Origin: a virus
Strand: one strand, 5' to 3'
Length of the DNA stretch: 42,732 nucleotides
IMG/VR virus record: IMGVR_UViG_3300028837_001289
Span: 1 to 42,732 of that record
The position numbers and the translations under genes are program-made. The notes under the pieces were generated by a model. The model was not told the origin of the DNA. It made no database searches and saw only the letters and a list, made by a program, of their open reading frames with translations. Shown here piece after piece: positions 15,524 to 23,158 of the stretch (positions are counted from its first letter, which is position 1; each line of letters begins with the position of its first letter).

Positions 15524-16249
15524 TTATGCTGACGGCGAAGCACTTACGCTTTCGCTAACTGATACGCTCGAGCTAGGCGAGACGCTTGGGCTAACCGAAG
15601 GACTCACGCTTGGTGAGACTGAAGGGCTAACCGATGGTGATACCGAAGGACTTACGCTCGGAGAGACCGAAGGACTCACGCTTGGTGAGACTGAAGGGCT
15701 AACCGATGGTGATACCGAAGGACTTACGCTCGGAGAGACCGAAGGACTCACGCTTGGTGAGACTGAAGGGCTAACCGATGGACTGACCGACGGCGAAACA
15801 CTTGGACTGACCGACGTTGAGACACTAGGGCTTACGCTCGGCGAGACGCTTGCGCTTGGGCTTACACTAGCAGAAGCCGAAGGCGATCCACCCGCAAACA
15901 TCAACATGCCCGATGAAAGCGAACTTGTGCGGGCCTTAACTGTCACAGATGTTCCAGCCACAAACCCCAAATAAGCACGAAAATCTGTCATACAATCAAC
16001 TGGGATAGTGTAAATTCCGTTAGCAACAATGACACCAATTTTGTGCCCGTCATGTTTAACACTCCTTAAACTTACCCAGTCACCGTCCGCAATTCTTGCT
16101 TGTGGTCGGAGATTAATGTCTGTATATGTGCCCGTCACCTGTATAGAGACAACAGCCATTCCTTGAATATTTAACGTCTGACCAGCGCCGTCCGCCGAGA
16201 CCGCCGAGTGCAGCGTTTTTTGTTTTGTGTACGCTACTGCTTCTCGCAT
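15524..16249 (-). CDS. Virion-associated protein with Ser-Pro repeat tail, 241 aa
   Basis: AAAGGAG precedes the ATG. Residues 1-122 are a folded beta-rich domain (for example MAVVSIQVTGTYTDINLRPQ and GIYTIPVDCMTDFRAYLGFV), similar in style to small jelly-roll domains in phage tail proteins. Residues from about 125 to the end are Ser-Pro repeats (SPSASVSPSVSPS...) finishing SVSESVSASPSA. The gene lies between the fibre genes and the glycosylation island. I infer a tail-tip or fibre accessory protein carrying an extended Ser-rich tail. The 72-bp DNA repeat within it suggests the tail length changes readily. Confidence 0.6.
   Translation of the reverse strand: MREAVAYTKQKTLHSAVSADGAGQTLNIQGMAVVSIQVTGTYTDINLRPQARIADGDWVSLRSVKHDGHKIGVIVANGIYTIPVDCMTDFRAYLGFVAGTSVTVKARTSSLSSGMLMFAGGSPSASASVSPSASVSPSVSPSVSTSVSPSVSPSVSPSVSPSVSPSVSPSVSPSVSPSVSPSVSPSVSPSVSPSVSPSVSPSVSPSVSPSVSPSVSPSVSPSVSPSSSVSVSESVSASPSA
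15594..15781 (-). repeat. 72-bp in-frame tandem repeat, about 2.6 copies
   Basis: The unit beginning GACTCACGCTTGGTGAG (plus strand) starts at 15601, 15673 and 15745, with no mismatches seen over the shared length. Each unit adds 24 residues (four SPSVSP blocks). Unlike the giant fibre repeat, the copies are identical at DNA level and so recent. Confidence 0.9.
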
Positions 16250-16260
16250 AATTTACTCCT

Positions 16261-16473
16261 TTATTGCTGACCGATTGTAACACGTTTTATCTCAGCCATT
16301 TTTTTGTCGCCCCGCGCTTCTCGTATGAGGCGACTAATTTCTGCGTCAATCTCTTTAAGACGCTTTTGGTTTTTCTTGTCAACAGTCTTTCGTTCTTTTT
16401 TAAGTTTCTTTATATCGGGATTATCTTTAATGCTTCTAATATGTTCCCGAAATGCTGATTTGCTTTTTTTCAT
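16261..16473 (-). CDS. Small charged helical protein, 70 aa
   Basis: AAGGAG lies about 7 bases before the ATG. The protein is extremely Lys/Glu/Arg-rich and almost entirely helical by composition (KKERKTVDKKNQKRLKEIDA), likely a coiled coil. There is no membrane segment. It sits between a fibre gene and an SPS protein gene, where small fibre chaperones or trimerisation helpers are sometimes encoded. No family recognised. Confidence 0.5.
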   Translation of the reverse strand: MKKSKSAFREHIRSIKDNPDIKKLKKERKTVDKKNQKRLKEIDAEISRLIREARGDKKMAEIKRVTIGQQ

Positions 16474-16514
16474 ACGCGTACTCCTTACAATTGTCTTTAA
16501 ATAAGTTTATAAAA

Positions 16515-18377
16515 TTAAGAACTGTACTCCACTTCAGCCGTGTCAATAAACGAGATCCACCTTACGGCCCTTCCAGAATTTCCGTCATCCATCGCCTGAA
16601 AAACGAGTGCATTAGTAGTGTCATTAATTACCGCTCGAATATTAAAATTAGAAATCGAAATACTTTGTGAAAGGCTCGCACTCTCTGAGGCCGAGGGCGA
16701 TATACTCCCACTTGGAGAAACCGATGCGCTCGGACTTATCGATCCGCTGGGCGAAATCGAAATAGAAAAACTGGCTGATGGAGAAATGCTTAAAGATACG
16801 CTAGACGACGGGCTAAGAGACTTGCTTGGAGAAAGTGATGCGCTTGGGGAAATTGAGGCGCTAGGCGAAATGCTTAGGCTAACGCTACTCGAGTCCGAAG
16901 CCGAGGGCGAAATACTAGGACTTACCGATGTCGATGGAGACATACTACCGCTGGGGCTTAAACTCGCGCTTGGCGAAACACTGGCCGACGGTACGGTAGC
17001 GGCCCTTACCGTAACGCGTATTTGAACAAGCCTGCCACCCGATTCTTGCGATGTGGTAAAAGACGACGACGCGCCATCGCCAATCTGGTCGTCAGCATCA
17101 TACACATATCCCCCGTATCCGCCGGACATATTCAATTCTATATACGCACCAGACGGTTGAAACCAGCCAAAATACTCACCGGTATCAATGAGTAATGAAT
17201 CCGCCAGATAATCAACGCCCTCAACAAAAGTATTAAGACCTGCGTTGACAGCAAAATCTTCTTTGTAGTATTTATCAGTAAAATCATCCCCAGACCTTGA
17301 AAATACCGCGAACTGAAATCCGTCTGGCGTAGCATCGTTTATATAAACCTCAATCTTGCTAATTGTTCCGGCAGCGGGACAGGCCTCGCCAAAAACAAAA
17401 GTGTACCCACCCGTCAGTCTGTTGGCTTGATTGGCTGGCAAGGTATCACACCCCATATAATACGGAAATTCTAAAGCAGACGGACTAGCACTGGCACTCT
17501 CAGAACTGGAGGGTGAAGCACTTGAACTAGCAGAAACCGAGACTGATGCACTTGGGGAAAGGCTTGAACTCGGTGATACCGAGGGTGAAACGGATGCGCT
17601 TGCACTCACTGAAGGCGAAACAGATCTACTAGGACTCGCGCTTGCACTTGGGGAAATTGAAATTGAATAACTGGCGGATTCACTTGAAGACGGGCTGACC
17701 GAGGCGCTTGGAGATATGGAGGCACTTTGAGAAACAGACGGCGATACCGACGGGCTATCAGAAGTAGTCTCAGATTCAAACATGGAATTAACCACCATGT
17801 AATTTAAAGCCATCGTACCGGCCACGTTGGTGGCCGACCCCTCAACCCTATAACCATACTGTTTTGCTAAGCTTGCCTCCGCCCCCAGGATCAGGGCATT
17901 GAATGTTATGTGTGAATTCTCGCGCATATAAATTGCGGCGATGTCTTGCCACGAAGATGTAATATCTATCGCCGCCTTTTCGGTATAATGGCCCGATTGA
18001 GCATCCCCATAACCCTCAATGTAGTTTCCCACAATCCATGCGCACGGATTTTTATAAGCCCACCCGCCAGATCCGCCCACAATCGAATCGGGTGCAGCAG
18101 CATCGATGCGATTATATTGACCGCCCAATATAGTTGAACGAGCACCGCCAGCGACCTGAGCATCAACCGCTGAATCCCGGTTTAATTGAAAATCTACTGC
18201 ATCCGTCCCTCTTGTTCCAAGTGCGTCATGTTCAGGAAACCCAGTCCCATAGATAACGGTCTGGTTTCCCTGTCCAGATGACCAAGCAGAATTAATCATT
18301 TCGCGAATAAGTTTACGAACATACGGCTCAATTTTCCTGGCAAGCGTGGTGAGTTTATCGTCAATTATTTTCATCAT
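16515..18377 (-). CDS. Fibre paralogue with inserted SPS-module-SPS cassette, 620 aa
   Basis: Start placed at ATG 18377 (ATGA overlap); this aligns the N-terminal helix (DDKLTTLARKIEPYVRKLIR) with those of the two upstream paralogues. Residues 1-207 match the 266-aa paralogue (GTGFP, TDAV, YKNPC, SWQDIAAIYMR). Residues 208-576 are an SPS tract, a YMGC...IRVT module (about 306-462) and a second SPS tract. Residues 577-620 return to the paralogue's C-terminal strand pattern (NFNIRAVINDTTNALVFQA, DDGNSGRAVRW). The insertion therefore split a pre-existing domain. Probable receptor-binding or tail-tip fibre. Confidence 0.7.
   Translation of the reverse strand: MMKIIDDKLTTLARKIEPYVRKLIREMINSAWSSGQGNQTVIYGTGFPEHDALGTRGTDAVDFQLNRDSAVDAQVAGGARSTILGGQYNRIDAAAPDSIVGGSGGWAYKNPCAWIVGNYIEGYGDAQSGHYTEKAAIDITSSWQDIAAIYMRENSHITFNALILGAEASLAKQYGYRVEGSATNVAGTMALNYMVVNSMFESETTSDSPSVSPSVSQSASISPSASVSPSSSESASYSISISPSASASPSRSVSPSVSASASVSPSVSPSSSLSPSASVSVSASSSASPSSSESASASPSALEFPYYMGCDTLPANQANRLTGGYTFVFGEACPAAGTISKIEVYINDATPDGFQFAVFSRSGDDFTDKYYKEDFAVNAGLNTFVEGVDYLADSLLIDTGEYFGWFQPSGAYIELNMSGGYGGYVYDADDQIGDGASSSFTTSQESGGRLVQIRVTVRAATVPSASVSPSASLSPSGSMSPSTSVSPSISPSASDSSSVSLSISPSASISPSASLSPSKSLSPSSSVSLSISPSASFSISISPSGSISPSASVSPSGSISPSASESASLSQSISISNFNIRAVINDTTNALVFQAMDDGNSGRAVRWISFIDTAEVEYSS
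16650..17756 (-). mobile_element. Inserted SPS-flanked protein-coding cassette
   Basis: The 369-codon segment is absent from the paralogous gene at 18374-19174, where FETD is followed directly by ANFDLQVVVND. Here FESETTSD is followed by the cassette and then NFNIRAVIND. It consists of Ser-Pro tract, 155-aa YMGC module and Ser-Pro tract. No transposase or target duplication is visible, so recombination through repeat DNA is the simplest explanation. Mobility is inferred from the paralogue comparison only. Confidence 0.5.
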
Positions 18378-19174
18378 AAACTCATGTGATAGATACTTGC
18401 GCCAATGGCTTCCGATGTCCTTGCATGAACACACCATTTAACGCTACGCCCGGAATTGCCGGAATCTTTTACCTGAAAATCCAGGGCGTCAGTCGAATCG
18501 TTTACAACCACCTGCAAATCAAAATTTGCGTCTGTTTCAAAAAGTGTCGTCACGTCTTCTTGAAGCAAGGTCATTGAGCCGTTTCTTAATTTGGTTGTAG
18601 CAATTACTTTGTAAGAATAAGAGCGAACCGCATCAATTTCTATTCCAGCAATATATGCATGAAAACCGGCTGTATTCCATTCTTCTCCGGGGACATCAGC
18701 CCAAATATGCGTAAATCCCCTCATATAAATTGAGCCGATTGTCTGCCAGGAATCCGACATCGTTATTTCGCTTGATTCTGTATATCTCCCCGCCTGGCTT
18801 TCATAAAGATCATACATCATATATCCGGCAGAAACAGAGCATGGATTCTTATATGTTTTTCCAGCCCATCCCCAAGCGATAGAATCTGTGACGGTGGGTT
18901 CTGTGAAACACGAAAATGCCCCAAGTATTGCTGAGCGTTCCGCTTGTGCTGTCTCCGATTCGTCCCACAACGAACCATCGGGTGTAAGCACAACGGCGTC
19001 TGTTCCCGTATACCCATCTGACAAATCTACTTGTGGAAATGGCGTGCCCTGAATATAGGTTTCCCCATCCCTGAGTATCCCCGTTGTATCTCCAAGAATA
19101 TCGCGTATTTGCTTGCGAAGAAATGGCTCGAGCAACTTGACTAATGTGGAGATCTTCCCATCTGCGAATCCCAT
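18374..19174 (-). CDS. Fibre paralogue without cassette, 266 aa
   Basis: ATG 19174 forms a TAATG junction with the upstream stop; the longer frame to 19213 would overlap. A short amphipathic helix (KISTLVKLLEPFLRKQIRDI) is followed by a beta-rich body: TYIQGTPFP, TDAVVLTPDG, YKNPC, SDSWQTIGSIYMRGFTHIW. The C-terminal part contains FETDANFDLQVVVNDSTDAL and DSGNSGRSVKWCVHARTSE. The middle gene of three tandem paralogues, and the reference showing what the 620-aa protein looked like before insertion. Role inferred as tail-tip or receptor-binding protein from position and duplication. Confidence 0.65.
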   Translation of the reverse strand: MGFADGKISTLVKLLEPFLRKQIRDILGDTTGILRDGETYIQGTPFPQVDLSDGYTGTDAVVLTPDGSLWDESETAQAERSAILGAFSCFTEPTVTDSIAWGWAGKTYKNPCSVSAGYMMYDLYESQAGRYTESSEITMSDSWQTIGSIYMRGFTHIWADVPGEEWNTAGFHAYIAGIEIDAVRSYSYKVIATTKLRNGSMTLLQEDVTTLFETDANFDLQVVVNDSTDALDFQVKDSGNSGRSVKWCVHARTSEAIGASIYHMSL

Positions 19175-19950
19175 TAGAAACTTATCTCCGATATACGCGC
19201 ATGAACAAACCACCGAATTCCTTGATAGACCTCGCTATAAGCATCGAACAAGAATCCAACATCACTCCAGGCACTTATCCGCACATCTACGGCATCACCA
19301 TCGGAATAAATCTCAGTTGAGTTTTGCCAAACGACACTAAATGTATCGTCATTCCAAGTAACCATTGCATCCAACACAAAATGCCAGCATTTGCTACCAT
19401 CATAAACATTGTGACCAGCAAAATAACAATTAAACAATAGGGTTTGAGGGGTTGGTGTATCATAAAACTTATAACCAAAAAGTGATGTCCAAAGACCGCC
19501 ACTCGGATAGTCCCCATAATATTCTTCACCAAACATGCACAACCACATTGATTGACCATCACCAGGGATGCTAAATTTATTTCCCATTGCCCAGACAATA
19601 TCATCGGAAACATAACTTCCGTTTCCGCCGCCGACACTCTCTGCCAGCCAATATGTCGAGTTGTTTTGTCCACCCAAAATCTTCTGGTTACCCCCTGTTG
19701 TTATTTCGCCATCATTTTCGCGATTTAATTGAAAGTCCCCATAGTTATAAACTCGATCTCCCCCCACATTTTCTTGACCACGACCGAGTTCACTTTCGTC
19801 TAAATATGGAAATCCAGTCCCATGAATATAGGTCATCCCACGCTTAAACTTGCTATTTCGCGCACCAAGAATCTCTCGAACCCATTTGCTTACAAATGGT
19901 TCAAGCCCGCGCGCCAGACCAGTTAATTTCCCTTCCGTAAATTCACTCAT
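19174..19950 (-). CDS. Fibre paralogue, first of three, 258 aa
   Basis: ATG 19950 overlaps the upstream stop (ATGA) and lines up the helix TEGKLTGLARGLEPFVSKWV with its paralogues; a longer frame begins at 19968. TYIHGTGFPYLDE and FQLNREND correspond to landmarks in the 620-aa copy, and the C-terminus (GIRWFVHARISEISF) to the 266-aa copy. The central region is diverged and Tyr/Trp/Gly-rich (YDGSKCWHFVLDAM), consistent with diversification of a binding surface. Likely tail-tip or receptor-binding protein. Confidence 0.65.
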   Translation of the reverse strand: MSEFTEGKLTGLARGLEPFVSKWVREILGARNSKFKRGMTYIHGTGFPYLDESELGRGQENVGGDRVYNYGDFQLNRENDGEITTGGNQKILGGQNNSTYWLAESVGGGNGSYVSDDIVWAMGNKFSIPGDGQSMWLCMFGEEYYGDYPSGGLWTSLFGYKFYDTPTPQTLLFNCYFAGHNVYDGSKCWHFVLDAMVTWNDDTFSVVWQNSTEIYSDGDAVDVRISAWSDVGFLFDAYSEVYQGIRWFVHARISEISF

Positions 19951-21584
19951 CCTTGTTCGTATTGCCACCGTCGATTAATGCCAGGACTTTTGAGTTCTGA
20001 AAGCGCGTCTGTGATAATATCCGAGTCTCTGGCCTGCTTAATTTTATAAATACCCTTCTGAGCATCATACTCCGATTGCTCAACAAACAATCTATCAGCA
20101 TTAGAAAGTTTCGATACATCTACGGACACAGGGACAATGTCTTTTAACTGTACCCAATATGCCACAGGGCAAGATGCTAAATGAATATCATTATTGTATT
20201 GGTCTGTTACCAGACCATTTCTGTCGATAAAGAAATCAGCACTTCCGGATGCAGGTTCTTCGTACACCTGAAGAACTCGATTTGGCGTAACCCTTACCAT
20301 TAAACGATTCCCGCCCGCAGTCCCGCATTTAAGTAACTCCTCAAGTTCATGGAGGGCTAAAGAGTCGCCGCTTCTATACGGATAGCTGTATACCCCAGTT
20401 GTTTCTAAAATTTCCGAGTCCGTAAAAAATTCTGCTTCGTCAATGATGTCTTGTATCATAACTGTCGTTTCTAGTTGACCAATAACACGAAAATTGTAAT
20501 CATTAACCATACTGGTTGAGGGGCTCGTCCAATCATCGCCAAACATCAAGACCTTGGCATAACCATCCTCATACCCGTCTTCCAAAGTTCCCCCCATTGC
20601 ATAATGATTCTCGGAGTCAAGGGCTCCTGTTCTTTCTACTTGAATCCAATATGTTGTTCCAGGCGTAATTGTATATGGACTTGATAATTCAAACTCGTAC
20701 CAATCATAGTATTCTGTTATATCTGCGGCATCAAGTAGTGCGGAAGTTTTCAAAAGTGTGCCGGGGCCATTGGGCTGATATCCTGTGCCAACGGTATTCG
20801 CCCTGAGTGTAAGTTGCACTTCGTCGTCCGGGGCCGGTGTAACTTCCCAATTGTTGCTTGCATAGCAAAGTCTTACCGAAATCGATGTAATATCCCAGGC
20901 TTTTGCTGAATTAACCACAAAGCCTTGCGCGGCCTTTTCCGCAAAAGTCCCACCACCAAAACCATACCGCGTAGAATTGCCAGACATTTCATAGGCAACT
21001 TTTCCACCATCGTTTGCATAATATTTCCACGCAACCGTCGCCAACCACCCCAGGCATTCGACCCGAGCCATTGCAGTATCTCGTCTAGAGGCAAATTGGA
21101 TTGGTAGCCGAGACGGGTATTTTCTTACATCAAGCTCAACGTTGCGGAATTGAATGGCTTGTTCAGCGGTCTTATCATTTGTTGATAGTAGAATTTCTTT
21201 TGTGCCATATTCAGTTGAGCTGTCTGTGTCGGTCGCCCAGCCCGTCGTTTCGCGCTCAAAATTGTAAGTATATGCCACAGCAAGCTTGTTAGACATTTTA
21301 TCAAGTGACACCCCATATTTTATGCCTGTGGTCGAATATACGTCTACTTTTGATATGAAACCCCACCATACCGTCTCGCTACGAGCTTGGTCAACCAGGT
21401 TGACCGGACACCGGATCATTTCAATAAATTTCCAAATATCCTCTTCGGAACCATAAACATCAAAAGACGCCTTTAGTGGGCCACCGATGGCGGATTGAGA
21501 ATACTTATTAACTACAATTGATTCCCAGTGCCTACCAATATATTCTGAAAAATCCCTGTTGTAAAATTCTACCCCGATTGTCAT
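19947..21584 (-). CDS. Baseplate/tail-tip protein with lectin-like insertion, 545 aa
   Basis: ATG 21584 overlaps the preceding stop (ATGA); the frame extends upstream to 21614. The first 120 residues (VEFYNRDFSEYIGRHWESIV, YGSEEDIWKFIEMIR) and the last 150 (GDSLALHELEELLKCG, PNRVLQVYEEP, ADFFIDRNGLVT) look like the two halves of a siphophage tail hub-like protein. Between them, about 215-375, is a beta-sandwich typical of secreted carbohydrate-binding modules (ISVRLCYASNNW, TPGTTYWIQVERTG). It follows a Dit-like protein, the usual place for a Tal or hub protein. The insertion may give glycan binding. Confidence 0.6.
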   Translation of the reverse strand: MTIGVEFYNRDFSEYIGRHWESIVVNKYSQSAIGGPLKASFDVYGSEEDIWKFIEMIRCPVNLVDQARSETVWWGFISKVDVYSTTGIKYGVSLDKMSNKLAVAYTYNFERETTGWATDTDSSTEYGTKEILLSTNDKTAEQAIQFRNVELDVRKYPSRLPIQFASRRDTAMARVECLGWLATVAWKYYANDGGKVAYEMSGNSTRYGFGGGTFAEKAAQGFVVNSAKAWDITSISVRLCYASNNWEVTPAPDDEVQLTLRANTVGTGYQPNGPGTLLKTSALLDAADITEYYDWYEFELSSPYTITPGTTYWIQVERTGALDSENHYAMGGTLEDGYEDGYAKVLMFGDDWTSPSTSMVNDYNFRVIGQLETTVMIQDIIDEAEFFTDSEILETTGVYSYPYRSGDSLALHELEELLKCGTAGGNRLMVRVTPNRVLQVYEEPASGSADFFIDRNGLVTDQYNNDIHLASCPVAYWVQLKDIVPVSVDVSKLSNADRLFVEQSEYDAQKGIYKIKQARDSDIITDALSELKSPGINRRWQYEQG

Positions 21585-23158
21585 AGCGTTGCGATCCTCG
21601 GTCTTATGTAACACCGGATCGACATCGCCCTATTAATGTCCGCCTTTCCATCAGCTTCAGAGTTTTGCAAAAAGTAAATGCGCAGATCTTTTCCCGGTGT
21701 TGCCCATATATAGTCTCCAAATCCAATAATGTCTGGAACGCGCTTTGAACTTACTTCCTGATAATATGTCTCAGCAATTGGATCATCGACGAGAATGGAG
21801 TTTTGTGCAACCCCGCTCACACTTTTAAGTTTTCTGTGACTATCAAGCGGCATCAAGAACAGGCAGTCGACTTTGATCGTTTCTGTGCTTCCTGATGTTG
21901 ATATTCCCCATAATTCCAAAGTTAAGTCCTGGGGAGTTCCAGGCTCACGGGTTGGCGGTAATTGGATAGTATCAAGCTCACGAAGCAGGTTAACCGTCGT
22001 GGCGTAGGTGTCGTCATAATCTACCTGTCCGCCATCGTAAATTAAACCGCCTGAATAATAAAGTCTTAAAGCCAACCGGACATTTGTGATGTCAGTTGAA
22101 TCCCAAAATCTTGCAATAACCCGGAAATATGCTCCGGCGGCGACCGATAGCAATTGAGAGGGTAAAGTCCAGCCGGTCAATTTGGCGTTAGACGTCGTTA
22201 CACTATAGGTTCTATAAGAACCGCCCGACGCACCCGCGTCATCCGAATTGGCAACCGTATCGGAATCCTCGACTTCAAGCATGTGCGGAAATTCATCAGG
22301 AGTTGAGTTTGTATTACCGTGGATCCACAAAGTTTCCAGATCATCGCCAGCGTCATTATTTGTTGCTGCTATCCTAACCGGACAAGGCAAGTTGCCTGTG
22401 ATTAGGGCAGAATCAATGTGCACATAATTTTGAACATCATAGATTGAAATGCTATCTCCCGACCCCTCGGTCGAGGTCGTTTGATGCACGTCAATATATC
22501 CGGCAGCCACGGCGTCAACCGTATAGATGCCGTCATTAGAGGTTGATCCCCGCAAGTTGATCACATCCCCCACCGCGAATATTCCAAACCCGTTTCCGGA
22601 ATCGGAGATCCTACCCGCGTTGCTAAAAGATACCGTGTTGCCGGAGAAAACCGCCGTAGTATGAGGATTGCAAATTGTACACCCTCCGGTCGCTGCCGCT
22701 TGACTTCCATTGGCTAATTCCAGTTCGGTTTCTGTACTAGCCTCCCAATAAGCGCGACGCTCAACCGCAATTACTGCAAGAATTGCCTTCTCAGTCCAGA
22801 GCGGATCCCGAAGCCATTTAGTATCAACGCTCACTTTCCCGGGCAAGTCGCCCTCCTTGCTCGCGTAGATCTCGCTTCGATATGTAACCGATCCGCCATC
22901 CTCAAGAAACGTCAAATAAACCCGATCGCCCAATCTTTTCTGACGCCGGATTTTTGCCAAAGAAAAAGCATTTTCAATACTTCTGAGAGATGCTTGTAAA
23001 TTGGCGACCGAGGACGCCTCGATAAAAACACCTATTCCATCAATCACCGTTTCCCGATTTGCATTAGGCGGCTTTGGCGAATAAGTCTTTATCCTGAAGT
23101 CGCCAGACGTTAAATCTATCGAGGTTGATCCATGCACAATCTTAAGTGTGTGTCCCAT
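21581..23158 (-). CDS. Distal tail (Dit-like) protein, 525 aa
   Basis: It directly follows the tape measure gene (TAATG overlap), the standard position of the distal tail protein. The N-terminal 130 residues are the conserved-looking part (KIRRQKRLGDRVYLTFLEDG, VDTKWLRDPLWTEKAILAV). Then come a small inserted beta module (VGDVINLRGSTSNDGIYTVD) and a larger jelly-roll-like domain (YFRVIARFWDSTDITNVRLA, LTLELWGIS). Evolved Dit proteins often carry such carbohydrate-binding insertions. Assignment rests on position plus fold character; direct motif support is moderate. Confidence 0.6.
   Translation of the reverse strand: MGHTLKIVHGSTSIDLTSGDFRIKTYSPKPPNANRETVIDGIGVFIEASSVANLQASLRSIENAFSLAKIRRQKRLGDRVYLTFLEDGGSVTYRSEIYASKEGDLPGKVSVDTKWLRDPLWTEKAILAVIAVERRAYWEASTETELELANGSQAAATGGCTICNPHTTAVFSGNTVSFSNAGRISDSGNGFGIFAVGDVINLRGSTSNDGIYTVDAVAAGYIDVHQTTSTEGSGDSISIYDVQNYVHIDSALITGNLPCPVRIAATNNDAGDDLETLWIHGNTNSTPDEFPHMLEVEDSDTVANSDDAGASGGSYRTYSVTTSNAKLTGWTLPSQLLSVAAGAYFRVIARFWDSTDITNVRLALRLYYSGGLIYDGGQVDYDDTYATTVNLLRELDTIQLPPTREPGTPQDLTLELWGISTSGSTETIKVDCLFLMPLDSHRKLKSVSGVAQNSILVDDPIAETYYQEVSSKRVPDIIGFGDYIWATPGKDLRIYFLQNSEADGKADINRAMSIRCYIRPRIATL

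Noticed and set aside
15594-15781. Regularly spaced repeats that might be a CRISPR array
   Set aside because: Units are directly adjacent, in frame, encode SPSVSP and have no spacers. The same applies to 2830-5725 and 27360-27552.
16618-17025. Plus-strand ORF of 135 codons with similar acidic repeats
   Set aside because: Antisense shadow of the second SPS tract in the 620-aa fibre gene.
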